Source: Allomuricauda sp. (GTDB lineage: Bacteria; Bacteroidota; Bacteroidia; Flavobacteriales; Flavobacteriaceae). From it: a DNA stretch of 64,000 nucleotides. The notes under the pieces are model-generated. The model was not told the origin of the DNA. It did no database searches and was given only the letters and a program-made list of their open reading frames with translations. The stretch is taken from positions 186,001 to 250,000 of the forward strand of contig NZ_JACESV010000001.1 in assembly GCF_013911645.1 (NCBI RefSeq), read 5' to 3'. Positions 24,812 to 33,417 of the stretch are shown piece by piece (position 1 is the stretch's first letter; every line of letters starts with the position of its first letter). The position numbers and the translations under genes were made by a program.

Positions 24812-26368
24812 TTAATCCGAAGCTTTATCAACCACCAATCGGTTTGGTCTGTTCGCTATTTCCCAAGCGGTATGGAAAATAAGTCGTGTACGGTTTTCCA
24901 AAAGATCGTAATTTATCTTGTCAGGAGTATCAGTTGGGCGGTGATAGTCCGCATGCGTACCATTAAAGTAGAATATGATCGGAATGTTGTTCTTCGCAAA
25001 ATTGTAGTGATCGCTTCTGTAGTAAAATCGGTTTGGGTCGTTTTCGTCGTTGTAGGTATAATCAAACTCAATGTTCGTGTATTTTTTGTTCACTTCTTCC
25101 GATAGATTATGGAGTTCTGTGCTCAATTTGTCAGAACCGATTAGATACAGATAGTTTCTCGCTCCCGTATATTTTGGATCGATCCTACCGATCATATCAA
25201 TATTAAGGTTGGCGACGGTGTTTTCTAAAGGAAAGACAGGATCAACATCCGTATAGTATCTGGAACCCAAAAGTCCTTTCTCCTCTCCGGTAACATGCAA
25301 GAAAACCAAGGAACGTTTGGGACCATTGCCTTCATCTGCTGCTTTTTTGAATGCTTGTGCAATCTCCAGCAATGCAACTGTTCCCGAACCATCATCATCG
25401 GCACCGTTGTTGATCTGTCCATCGGCGGTAATCCCAATATGGTCCAAATGTGAAGAAATAACCACATACTCATCAGGTTTTTCGGAGCCTTTAACAAAGG
25501 CAACTACATTTTCGGAGTTTACTTCATCGTTGCCACTGGAAATATCCATTGTAATGTTTGTATTGATGGATTTCGGCACATTATCCTCTTCAATATCGCT
25601 CTTTAGGGTTTTGGCAGCGTCATCATTCAGATAAATCAGAACTTCATCACCCGCATCGGATGCCAATTGCATTCTACCACTATTGTTGGTCTTCATGAAT
25701 TGAAAATAGCCCTGAAACCTAGGGAAACTCAGCATATCATAATAGAGAACTCCTAACGCTCCCTTTTCATGGGCAATGTCCCGTTTTTTGCCCACAGCTT
25801 CGGATGCATTGCTCCAAACCGATTTCTCCATATTTCCTGAAATTGTGTAAACACCATTTTCATCAACAGGTTCGCCCGCTTTTATGAGCACATATTTTCC
25901 TTGAACATCAATCCCTTCGTAGTCGGAATAACCGCCATCCTCAATACCGTATCCCACGTAAACAATATTGTTGTAGGTTCCTTTGGCCTCGGAAAAAGTT
26001 AAAATGTCTTCCCCAAGCTCAAAAGATGTATCATTTATACGTAAACTTCCCTCCGGAACTTTGGACACTTCTAAAGGAACTTTCTGAAAATAGTCCCCAT
26101 TGGATTGGGCAGGGGGCACAGCCAAAGATTCGTAATGGGCCTTTATATATTCAACTGCCTTTTTTTGCCCAGGAGTACCGGTTTCCCTTCCTTCGAACTC
26201 ATCGGAAGCATAGGTATATAAATGTTCTTTTAAGTCTTCTTGGGTAATTGTTTCCGCATAGGGTACCGGACTTGCCATTGGTTTGGGTTGCGGGGCTTCT
26301 GAAACGGTTTTTTGGGAAGAATTACAGGCAATGGCTAGGCCTAAGACTAATAAGGATAGTTTTTTCAT
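24812..26368 (-). CDS. M28 family zinc aminopeptidase, lipoprotein
   Basis: 518 residues from ATG 26368, which starts a lipoprotein signal ending AIAC; an upstream ATG at 26386 is less suited. A PA domain insert lies around residues 130-260 (YVGYGIEDGGYSDYEGIDV). The di-zinc M28 core follows: SSHLDHIG (His), NNGADDDGSGTVALLE (bridging Asp), TGEEKGLLGS (catalytic Glu pair), NLNIDMIGR (Asp) and RSDHYNFAK (His). It is a secreted, membrane-anchored aminopeptidase for peptide uptake. A terminator follows and a divergent DadA-like gene lies upstream. Confidence 0.93.
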   Translation of the reverse strand: MKKLSLLVLGLAIACNSSQKTVSEAPQPKPMASPVPYAETITQEDLKEHLYTYASDEFEGRETGTPGQKKAVEYIKAHYESLAVPPAQSNGDYFQKVPLEVSKVPEGSLRINDTSFELGEDILTFSEAKGTYNNIVYVGYGIEDGGYSDYEGIDVQGKYVLIKAGEPVDENGVYTISGNMEKSVWSNASEAVGKKRDIAHEKGALGVLYYDMLSFPRFQGYFQFMKTNNSGRMQLASDAGDEVLIYLNDDAAKTLKSDIEEDNVPKSINTNITMDISSGNDEVNSENVVAFVKGSEKPDEYVVISSHLDHIGITADGQINNGADDDGSGTVALLEIAQAFKKAADEGNGPKRSLVFLHVTGEEKGLLGSRYYTDVDPVFPLENTVANLNIDMIGRIDPKYTGARNYLYLIGSDKLSTELHNLSEEVNKKYTNIEFDYTYNDENDPNRFYYRSDHYNFAKNNIPIIFYFNGTHADYHRPTDTPDKINYDLLENRTRLIFHTAWEIANRPNRLVVDKASD

Positions 26369-26501
26369 TCGTATGTATGTTTTCAAAATCCTCCAAAAAT
26401 AGTCAAAAGTTTGCTAAAGAAATCTCAATATATGCATTAACATTCTCCAGCCCTTTATGTATCTTGGCGCTTCTTTTAAAGAACACCAAAAACTTGTAGC
26501 T

Positions 26502-27758
26502 ATGGGCAAGAACAAAAGTGTTATTGTTGTTGGGGGTGGAATCGTGGGACTTTCAACGGCTTATTTTTTACAGAAAGCGGGACACCAGGTAACCGTTCTG
26601 GACAAATCGGATATGAATTCGGGAGCTTCGTTTGTAAATGCGGGCTACCTTACTCCGAGCCATATTGTTTCCTTAGCTTCGCCAGGTATGATTACACAGG
26701 GATTGAAGTATATGTTCAATTCTTCCAGCCCTTTTTATATGAAGCCACGGCTGGATCTCGACTTTATTCGATGGGCATGGCTTTTTAAAAAATCGGCCAC
26801 CCAAACCAAGGTAGAGCGGTCCATGTCTGTTATTCGAGACATCAACCTTTTGAGCAGGGAATTGTATGAAGGAATACAAGCTTCAGGTGACTTGGGAGAT
26901 TTTCAAATAGGTGACCAAGGGTTGATGATGGTGTACCAAACCGAGAAAGCCCGTGACCACGAAATGGAGGTGGTGGAAAAAGCGGCGAAAATGGGCTTGG
27001 TGGGCAAACACCTTTCCAAATCGGACTTAAAAAAAATAGAACCCCATGTAGATTTTAATGCAGAAGGAGCCATACTTTGGGAGTGCGACAGGCATACCAC
27101 ACCACCGCTTATTATGAAAAGAATGGTGGAGTATCTGGAGAAGTCCGGAGTGGATATTCATAAAAATGAGGGCGTAACAGATGTATCTCTTTCAGACGGA
27201 AAAGTAACTGGGATTACCACCCCAAAAGCATCCTACAAAGCGGACGAAGTAGTTTTCGCTGCGGGGTCATGGACTTCCGAGCTATCAAAAAAATTGAGCT
27301 TAAAATTGCCATTGCAAGCGGGAAAGGGGTACAGAATCAATGTAGAAGAGCCGACAAATATTACCATGCCCGCCATTTTAATGGAGAAGAAAATAGCGGT
27401 AACCCCCATGGAAGGATTTACCCGTTTTGCGGGAACCATGGAATTTTCCGGAATTAACCATACCATCCGAAAGGAAAGGGTAGAGGCCATTGCCAAAGGT
27501 GTTGAAGGATATTACAACGGGTTCCAGATTCCCGAAAAAGCCAAGAACAATGCAAAATGTGGCCTACGGCCCGTATCGCCCGATGGTCTTCCGTACATTG
27601 GAAGGCCCAAGAATATGCAAAACTTGACTATTGCAACAGGTCATGCCATGATGGGATGGAGCATGGGCCCTGCAACTGGTAAATTGGTTACGGAACTCAT
27701 TTCAGGTGATAAATTGTCCATGGATATTTCACCTTTTGCCACCGAACGTAAATTTTAG
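26502..27758 (+). CDS. FAD-dependent D-amino acid dehydrogenase-like oxidoreductase
   Basis: 418 residues from ATG 26502 (an upstream ATG at 26457 adds 15 unrelated residues). The dinucleotide loop VIVVGGGIVGLSTAYFLQKAG and the DAO-fold C-terminus GLRPVSPDGLPYIGRP, TGHAMMGWSMGPATGKLV are clear. The family (DadA and related) oxidises D-amino acids or hydroxyproline epimers and feeds electrons to quinone. It is divergent from the M28 peptidase; both fit amino-acid catabolism. The substrate is not determined. Confidence 0.88.
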   Translation: MGKNKSVIVVGGGIVGLSTAYFLQKAGHQVTVLDKSDMNSGASFVNAGYLTPSHIVSLASPGMITQGLKYMFNSSSPFYMKPRLDLDFIRWAWLFKKSATQTKVERSMSVIRDINLLSRELYEGIQASGDLGDFQIGDQGLMMVYQTEKARDHEMEVVEKAAKMGLVGKHLSKSDLKKIEPHVDFNAEGAILWECDRHTTPPLIMKRMVEYLEKSGVDIHKNEGVTDVSLSDGKVTGITTPKASYKADEVVFAAGSWTSELSKKLSLKLPLQAGKGYRINVEEPTNITMPAILMEKKIAVTPMEGFTRFAGTMEFSGINHTIRKERVEAIAKGVEGYYNGFQIPEKAKNNAKCGLRPVSPDGLPYIGRPKNMQNLTIATGHAMMGWSMGPATGKLVTELISGDKLSMDISPFATERKF

Positions 27759-27835
27759 GTGATTTCTTGCCAATAGGGGCATGATATATACGGTTTAGAT
27801 TTTTCAGTTGCGTTTTTAACGACTAATTTTACAGC

Positions 27836-28762
27836 ATGAAAAAACACTACACCATTTTTCTACTTTTTTCATTCTTACAGATTGTTGGAATGTGGTCCCA
27901 AGAGGTGCAAATCTTTACCGTGAAAGATTTTGATTTGAAGGGCAAGGTGAAATCCTGTCTTGTTACCACCGATTATGGAAAGGAGTTGTTTGAGTTTGAT
28001 AGGCAGGGTATTTTGACCAAAACCGTGACCCAATACAACGATACCGACCAAGACATTACCTATTATAAATATGATAATGGCGAATTGGTCGAAAAGCGTA
28101 TGGAAAGTTATAAGAACAATGTGCTGGACGAATCCACTTCCATGGCAAATTTTTATGAGATTGATACGGTTCCCAACCGAAAAGTAACTGAGAAAATCAT
28201 TTCGTACGATAAACAGTTCTTGGAGCAACAGCAGTACCATTATGATGATGAGGGTAAATTAGTCCGTATTATATCGTCCAATGGTGAAGGGGTGGACGAG
28301 ACAACTTTTGAATATGGTCAAGTTAAAAATGAGCATACCGTGAGCACCTTTACGAACGGAATTCTTCAAAAAGCAGTTAGAACGTCTACCAAAAAAGGAC
28401 CAAACGGCATCCAAGAAGCAGTTTTGACCAAGGAATATATTGATGGTGAACCCAATACGGCCAACGAAGAGGTTTTTAACGACAATGGTAAGTTGGTTAC
28501 AAGTGAGGACTTTCTGTACGATGTGGCCGAGAAAGAGTTTGTATCGCAGCAAAAACGCTATTACCATTACTCTGACGGCAAATTGAGCAGAATGGTGAAA
28601 AAAACTATCAATACGGAGTCTACGGACAAATATATTTTTCAGTTTGATAGCCATACCCCCAGCAATTGGGTAAAACAGATTGTAACGCCAGGTAACACCT
28701 ATATCACAAGAACTATCGAGTATTACGAAGAGGAAGTACCAGAGGAAAAAACCTCCAATTAA
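27836..28762 (+). CDS. Secreted protein with YD/RHS-like beta-hairpin repeats, unknown function
   Basis: 308 residues with a signal peptide (cleavage near GMWSQ). The mature part consists of recurring beta-hairpin units such as LFEFDRQGILTKTVTQYND, YYKYDNGELVEKRMESYK, YHYDDEGKLVRIISSNGE and EVFNDNGKLVTSEDFLYD. The pattern [FY]-x-[YF]-[DN]-x-x-G-x-[LV] resembles YD/RHS or MORN-like repeats, but no toxin or core domain is attached. The protein ends at an acidic tail. It is probably a periplasmic or surface protein. A palindromic repeat element lies directly downstream. Confidence 0.75.
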   Translation: MKKHYTIFLLFSFLQIVGMWSQEVQIFTVKDFDLKGKVKSCLVTTDYGKELFEFDRQGILTKTVTQYNDTDQDITYYKYDNGELVEKRMESYKNNVLDESTSMANFYEIDTVPNRKVTEKIISYDKQFLEQQQYHYDDEGKLVRIISSNGEGVDETTFEYGQVKNEHTVSTFTNGILQKAVRTSTKKGPNGIQEAVLTKEYIDGEPNTANEEVFNDNGKLVTSEDFLYDVAEKEFVSQQKRYYHYSDGKLSRMVKKTINTESTDKYIFQFDSHTPSNWVKQIVTPGNTYITRTIEYYEEEVPEEKTSN

Positions 28763-28768
28763 AAGTTA

Positions 28769-28956
28769 TAGAGGTCAGTAGATATTTTTACATACTAAAA
28801 ATAGCCTAAAAGTGTCAGGCTGAGTGCAATCGAAGCCTTTTTTGACGTTCAAAGAGTTCTCGACTGCGCTCGAACTGACATAGGAAAACGATTTAAAAAA
28901 ACTGATAACAAGTATTTTAAATGCATAAATTGTATGTATTTTACTACTGACCTCTA
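28769..28956. repeat. Nested palindromic repeat element, copy 2
   Basis: The outer arms TAGAGGTCAGTAG (28769-28781) and CTACTGACCTCTA (28944-28956) are a perfect 13-bp inverted repeat. TACATAC/GTATGTA pair just inside. At the centre are GTGTCAGGCTGAGTGCAATC and the complement of ATGTCAGTTCGAGCGCAGTC, the same core family as at 634-765. The outer arms are unrelated in sequence to those of copy 1. It fills the gap between two convergent genes. Confidence 0.75.
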
Positions 28957-28961
28957 AAAAG

Positions 28962-29606
28962 TTAAATCAAATTTTTGATGATATCGGGCTTCACTTCGTG
29001 CCCTCCTTCAAATATGGTAGTTTCCGCATTATCTTGGAACAACTTGTCAATTTTGATTCTCTCGCCTTTAAGTCGGTCTGGGGTCAAGAATTCATCTTGG
29101 TTGCCATAAATTATTCTTATATCGGTGTAACTGTAATCCAAAAACTCAAAATCTTCAGTAGTAAGTTCGTTCGGAATGCCACCAGCATATAAAACTACCA
29201 GTTTGCAATTTACTTTTTTACTTGCCAACCATCGGCTAGCTATGGAAACGCCTTGTGAAAACCCAAAAAGGATAAGATTCACATCTTCTGGAATATTTTC
29301 TGCTTCAAGTACGGCATCAATATAGTTGAGCACGTTTTTTACTTCCATTGATGTATTTTCCCTGGTCAACCAACTGGCGCCAACATATTTGTACTCGTTC
29401 TTCAAATAATATTTGGATGGGGCTTGGGGAACAATAATGTAGTTTTCCTCAGCATTCAAACCATTAAAATATTTTACAAAATAACGGCTCAAATAGCCAA
29501 TTCCATGAAAAACCAACCATACATTTTTAGTTTTTTGGGTTAATTCATTCTGCGTTAGATAGGTATTTTCGGTAGTGTAGGTAACGGTCTTCTCTGTGTT
29601 GGACAT
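28962..29606 (-). CDS. Alpha/beta hydrolase (phospholipase/carboxylesterase-like)
   Basis: 214 residues, cytoplasmic, no signal peptide. The catalytic triad of the alpha/beta fold is readable: Ser in LFGFSQGVSIA, Asp in IYGNQDEFL, and His in FEGGHEVKP. The N-terminal VWLVFHGIGYLSRYFVKYF gives the oxyanion-side HG motif. The resemblance is to small carboxylesterases of the YpfH/Est family. It is divergent from the menaquinone operon start. Substrate unknown. Confidence 0.87.
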   Translation of the reverse strand: MSNTEKTVTYTTENTYLTQNELTQKTKNVWLVFHGIGYLSRYFVKYFNGLNAEENYIIVPQAPSKYYLKNEYKYVGASWLTRENTSMEVKNVLNYIDAVLEAENIPEDVNLILFGFSQGVSIASRWLASKKVNCKLVVLYAGGIPNELTTEDFEFLDYSYTDIRIIYGNQDEFLTPDRLKGERIKIDKLFQDNAETTIFEGGHEVKPDIIKNLI

Positions 29607-29668
29607 GATTGAGGTCTCTTGATTTAGCTATTGCCAAAGCTTTGTGTAATTTTACAAAAAATAGAAAG

Positions 29669-30091
29669 ATGAACGAGCATAAAGAGAAGATTCTGTCCGT
29701 TTGCAACGAAATATGCAAGGGAACATTAATGGAGACGTTGGACATTACCTATATTGATGTCGGCGAAAATTTTCTCTTGGCCAAAATGCCCGTAACACCC
29801 AAGGTGCACCAACCCGATGGTGTATTGCATGGCGGAGCATCCGTGGCACTTGCCGAAAGTGTGGGAAGTGCAGCATCCTATATTTTCTTGGACGGACAAA
29901 AGTTTTTTGTTCGCGGTATCGAAATTGCCGCCAACCACGTTCGTTCCATAAAAGAAGGCTTTGTGTATGCCAAGGCGTCCATTCTCCACAAGGGTAGGAC
30001 TACCCAACTTTGGGAGATAAAAATCACCGACGAGGAGGACCGTTTGATTTCCAACTGTAAACTGACTACCATTGCACTACCCAGAAAATAA
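29669..30091 (+). CDS. menI: Hotdog thioesterase, probable DHNA-CoA hydrolase (MenI-like)
   Basis: 140 residues from ATG 29669. A PaaI-type hotdog fold with the motif VLHGGASVALAESVGSAASY, where the Glu of AES is the usual catalytic residue, and GIEIAANHVRSIKEGFVYAKA. The gene overlaps menF by 20 nt and heads the menaquinone cluster, so it likely hydrolyses 1,4-dihydroxy-2-naphthoyl-CoA. The family call is firm and the symbol rests on context. The longer frame from 29609 would start inside the divergent promoter region. Confidence 0.82.
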   Translation: MNEHKEKILSVCNEICKGTLMETLDITYIDVGENFLLAKMPVTPKVHQPDGVLHGGASVALAESVGSAASYIFLDGQKFFVRGIEIAANHVRSIKEGFVYAKASILHKGRTTQLWEIKITDEEDRLISNCKLTTIALPRK

Positions 30092-31133
30092 AGCTCTCGA
30101 AGAGATTTTGGAAAGGGCAGGGGCTTGTTTGGAAAAAGGGTTGCCCTTTGCGATTTACCGGAAGCCAAATAATACTAATATTGTCGGCGTATTTCAGTCG
30201 GGCAATGTGCTCCATTATTCCAAAGATTTTACGGAAAAAGGTTTTGTTTTCGCCCCTTTTAATTCAGAGGATAAAGTGGTTCTGATTCAACCCAATGAAG
30301 TATGGCAAGGAGAGTTTCATCCTGAAAAATCACAAAAAGCAAACACGATTACTTTGGATGAATCGGGGAAAGACGCCCATATCCAATTGATTAAAAATGG
30401 AGTCAAGGAAATTGAAAAGGGCAGGCTTCAAAAAGTAGTGCTTTCCAGAAAAATTGAGGTGTCCATCACAAAATCTCCCGTCAAAATCTTTAAAACACTT
30501 TTGAACACCTATCCGAATGCCTTTGGATATCTTTTTCATCACCCCAAAGTAGGGACTTGGTGTGGTGCAACGCCTGAAACTTTGGTTAAAGTAAAGGACA
30601 AGAAATTACAAACCATGTCCTTGGCCGCCACGTTACCTTATATTCAGAATGAAGATCCTAAATGGGGCAACAAAGAGATTGAGGAACAGCAAATGGTGTC
30701 CGAGTATATTGGCGACAAATTGGCACATACCATGGAACGGCTGGAAATTGATGAGGCCGAGTCCGTACGTGCAGGTAATTTGTGGCATTTGCGTTCGGAG
30801 GTGCGTGGAACCATGCTGCCCAACCTCAATGTCAAAGAAGTAATCAGGGCCCTGCACCCAACTCCTGCGGTCTGTGGAATACCCTCGGAAGAAGCGCAAC
30901 AATTTATTAAAGCCAACGAGAACTACAAAAGAACATTTTACACAGGCTTTTTAGGGGAACTGAATTTACGTTCCCAAGGAGAGCTGTCCTTGTTCGTAAA
31001 CCTTCGTTGCATGCAATTGGATGATGGTAAGGCTTTCATTTTTGTTGGGGGAGGAATTACCGAGGCCTCCGACCCGGAAAGTGAATGGATGGAGACCCAA
31101 AACAAAAGTAAGACCATGTTGGGCATCTTGTAA
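30072..31133 (+). CDS. menF: Isochorismate synthase MenF
   Basis: 353 residues. The chorismate-binding domain is clear: LQKVVLSRKIEVSITK, GTWCGATPETLVKV, MSLAATLPY, HLRSEVRGTML, LHPTPAVCGIPSEEAQ and FVGGGITEASDPESEW, which includes the Mg2+-binding Glu residues. It converts chorismate to isochorismate, the first step of menaquinone synthesis. No ATG is available near the N-terminus; the start is TTG 30072 inside the end of the thioesterase gene, implying coupled translation. Confidence 0.93.
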   Translation: MHYPENKALEEILERAGACLEKGLPFAIYRKPNNTNIVGVFQSGNVLHYSKDFTEKGFVFAPFNSEDKVVLIQPNEVWQGEFHPEKSQKANTITLDESGKDAHIQLIKNGVKEIEKGRLQKVVLSRKIEVSITKSPVKIFKTLLNTYPNAFGYLFHHPKVGTWCGATPETLVKVKDKKLQTMSLAATLPYIQNEDPKWGNKEIEEQQMVSEYIGDKLAHTMERLEIDEAESVRAGNLWHLRSEVRGTMLPNLNVKEVIRALHPTPAVCGIPSEEAQQFIKANENYKRTFYTGFLGELNLRSQGELSLFVNLRCMQLDDGKAFIFVGGGITEASDPESEWMETQNKSKTMLGIL

Positions 31134-31173
31134 ATTGATGTTTTGCCAGTATCGTTTTACCATCAAGATGATG

Positions 31174-31181
31174 TATTTTTG
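31174..31181 (+). promoter_or_regulatory. -7 box (TATTTTTG) directly before menD
   Basis: TATTTTTG ends 6 nt before the menD ATG (31188). If active, the transcript would begin at or next to the start codon. The spacing to an upstream TTG is not canonical. Confidence 0.4.
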
Positions 31182-31187
31182 TAGTTA

Positions 31188-32930
31188 ATGACGTATTCAG
31201 ATATACCTTCCGCACAAACCTTGGTTTTGTATTTTAAATCAAGGGGCGTTAAAAATATAGTTATCTCACCGGGGTCCAGAAATGCCCCTTTGACCATCAG
31301 TTTTACCAAAAATCCTTTTTTTAAATGTTACAGCATTGTAGATGAGCGTTGTGCCGCTTTTTTTGCCATGGGTATGGCGCAGCATTTGCAGGAACCGGTT
31401 GCGGTAATCTGTTCATCGGGCAGTGCCATGTTGAATTTTTATCCAGCCGTTGCCGAAGCTTTTTACAGTGATATTCCCTTGATTGTAGTTTCTGCGGATA
31501 GACCAAGCTACCGAATTGATATTGGTGATGGGCAAACCATCCGGCAGGAAAATGTACTGGAAAAGCATATTGGTTATTCCGCCAATTTGAAACAGGATGT
31601 TTCCCATGCAACGGATGCCATTTCAAAATTTGGCAAGTCATTATTAAATGAAGAGCAAGAGGAAATACAATCGTACAATGAACGGGAAATTGCCAAGGCT
31701 CTTGCACTAGCTTTTGATGAAAAGTGCCCCGTTCACATCAACATTCCGTTTGAGGAGCCTTTGTACGGCAGGGTAGAGGAGCCTTCGGTGCAAATTAAAG
31801 ATGATGGAAAATACTTGGAACAAAAATCTTCAAGCGAGGAGAATTGGGCCGAATTAACGAAGGTATGGAACAATAGTCCACGTAAACTGGTTTTGGTGGG
31901 CGTAAACCAACCCAACGCGATTGAAGCGGAAGTTTTGGAAAGCTTGGCACAGGACCCAAACACTTTGGTGTTTACCGAAACCACATCTAATTTACACTAT
32001 CCGGAATTCTTCGAAAGTATTGATAGTATTATTGCACCAATTGAAAAATCCAAGAACAGGGAAGAACTTTTTAAAGCATTGCAACCAGAACTTTTGGTAA
32101 CTTTTGGAGGATTGATCGTTTCCAAAAAAATAAAGGCTTTTTTACGTGAGTATCAGCCCAAGCAGCATTGGCATGTAGACATCAAAAAGGCCAACGACAC
32201 TTTTTATTGCTTAACGAAGCACATCAAGACAAATCCCAATCAGTTTTTTAAAAAAGTTGTTTCAGAGAATAGTAATCCAACAAGCGATTACAAGGCGTTT
32301 TGGGAAAACAAAAAGAATAAGTACGAAGCAAAACGGGATACCTATCTTAAGGAAATTCCTTTTTCCGATTTTAGCGTTTTTGATCGTATCATCAAAAACA
32401 TACCCAAAGGGTATCAAGTGCACTTGGCAAACAGTTCCACGGTAAGGTATGCGCAGCTTTTTCCTTTGGACGCATCATTGAAAGTATTCTGTAACCGGGG
32501 CACAAGTGGTATAGACGGTACCACATCAACAGCCGTGGGCAGTTCTATTTACAGTAAAGAACCTACTGTGTTGCTTACGGGCGACCTAAGCTTTTTTTAC
32601 GACAGCAATGCCTTGTGGAACAATTATATGCGTCCAGATTTTAGGATTGTTCTCATTAATAATTCGGGCGGTGGAATTTTTAGGATTTTGCCTGGCATGG
32701 AGGAAACGGAAGAGTTTGAGACCTTTTTTGAGACCAGTCACAAATTATCGGCCCAGCACTTGGCCAATATGTACGGTTTTGAACATATTACTGCCCAAAA
32801 TGAAACAGAACTGGAGCAAGGTTTGGCAGAATTCTATTCAAAATCGGATAGACCAAAAATCTTGGAAGTCGCCACACCACGTGTATTGAACAATAAAATT
32901 TTGCTTGGGTACTTCGATTTCATATCTTAG
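31188..32930 (+). CDS. menD: SEPHCHC synthase MenD
   Basis: 580 residues, a thiamine-diphosphate enzyme that joins 2-oxoglutarate to isochorismate to give SEPHCHC. Seen are the N-terminal pyrimidine domain (ISPGSRNAPLTISF, VDERCAAFFAMGMAQ with the catalytic Glu, VAVICSSGSAMLNFYPAVAEA) and the C-terminal pyrophosphate-binding domain (GTSGIDGTTSTAVGSS, LLTGDLSFFYDSNALWN, INNSGGGIFRILPG). Its length matches the family. It is 55 nt downstream of menF. Confidence 0.96.
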   Translation: MTYSDIPSAQTLVLYFKSRGVKNIVISPGSRNAPLTISFTKNPFFKCYSIVDERCAAFFAMGMAQHLQEPVAVICSSGSAMLNFYPAVAEAFYSDIPLIVVSADRPSYRIDIGDGQTIRQENVLEKHIGYSANLKQDVSHATDAISKFGKSLLNEEQEEIQSYNEREIAKALALAFDEKCPVHINIPFEEPLYGRVEEPSVQIKDDGKYLEQKSSSEENWAELTKVWNNSPRKLVLVGVNQPNAIEAEVLESLAQDPNTLVFTETTSNLHYPEFFESIDSIIAPIEKSKNREELFKALQPELLVTFGGLIVSKKIKAFLREYQPKQHWHVDIKKANDTFYCLTKHIKTNPNQFFKKVVSENSNPTSDYKAFWENKKNKYEAKRDTYLKEIPFSDFSVFDRIIKNIPKGYQVHLANSSTVRYAQLFPLDASLKVFCNRGTSGIDGTTSTAVGSSIYSKEPTVLLTGDLSFFYDSNALWNNYMRPDFRIVLINNSGGGIFRILPGMEETEEFETFFETSHKLSAQHLANMYGFEHITAQNETELEQGLAEFYSKSDRPKILEVATPRVLNNKILLGYFDFIS

Positions 32931-32968
32931 AACCTCAGCTATAAACCAATAAAGAACACTAATCAATT

Positions 32969-33310
32969 ATGAGCAAAAGAGACGAACTGATCGAAAAGTA
33001 CGCAGCGGACATCAAAAGCAAATTCGGACAAACACCAGACATGGATTTGTTGACCAAAGTAGCCATAGGACTGGGTCCTGCAATTTATAATTTAGATGCC
33101 TCCAAAGTTTCAGGTTCTGATGAGAAAGAACTGGAGACGGTAAAGAACAATTTTTTGATCAAAAAATTGGGGCTTGCCGAAACACCAGCATTGATGGAAT
33201 CTATAAATAGTGTTATTGATGCGTACGGAAAGTCAGAAAAGAACAAACACCGCGCAGTAATTTACTATATGCTGACCAAGCATTTTGGAAAAGAATCGGT
33301 TTATAATTAG
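32969..33310 (+). CDS. DUF2853 family protein
   Basis: 113 residues, soluble and helical. Hallmarks are EKYAADIKSKFGQTPDMDLLTKVAIGLGPAIYN and KNNFLIKKLGL, followed by AVIYYMLTKHFGKE. DUF2853 has a known small helical fold and no established activity. It sits 39 nt after menD and ends at a terminator, so it is probably the last gene of the menI-menF-menD unit. Confidence 0.88.
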   Translation: MSKRDELIEKYAADIKSKFGQTPDMDLLTKVAIGLGPAIYNLDASKVSGSDEKELETVKNNFLIKKLGLAETPALMESINSVIDAYGKSEKNKHRAVIYYMLTKHFGKESVYN

Positions 33311-33361
33311 TAAAATTTATTATTTTTAATAAAAATTAATAGGTTAATAAAGTTAAGAAGG

Positions 33362-33387
33362 GCTGCTCTTGAAGGGCAGCTTTTTTT
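33362..33387 (+). terminator. Terminator after the DUF2853 gene
   Basis: Stem GCTGCTC/GGGCAGC with a 5-nt loop followed by seven T's. It closes the menI-menF-menD-DUF2853 transcript. Confidence 0.85.
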
Positions 33388-33405
33388 ATACCCATAATTT
33401 ACAAC

Positions 33406-33413
33406 TACCTTTG
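33406..33413 (+). promoter_or_regulatory. -7 box (TACCTTTG) of the CvfB-like gene
   Basis: TACCTTTG matches TAnnTTTG and ends only 4 nt before the ATG at 33418, so the transcript is likely leaderless or nearly so. Confidence 0.5.
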
Positions 33414-33417
33414 CCGA

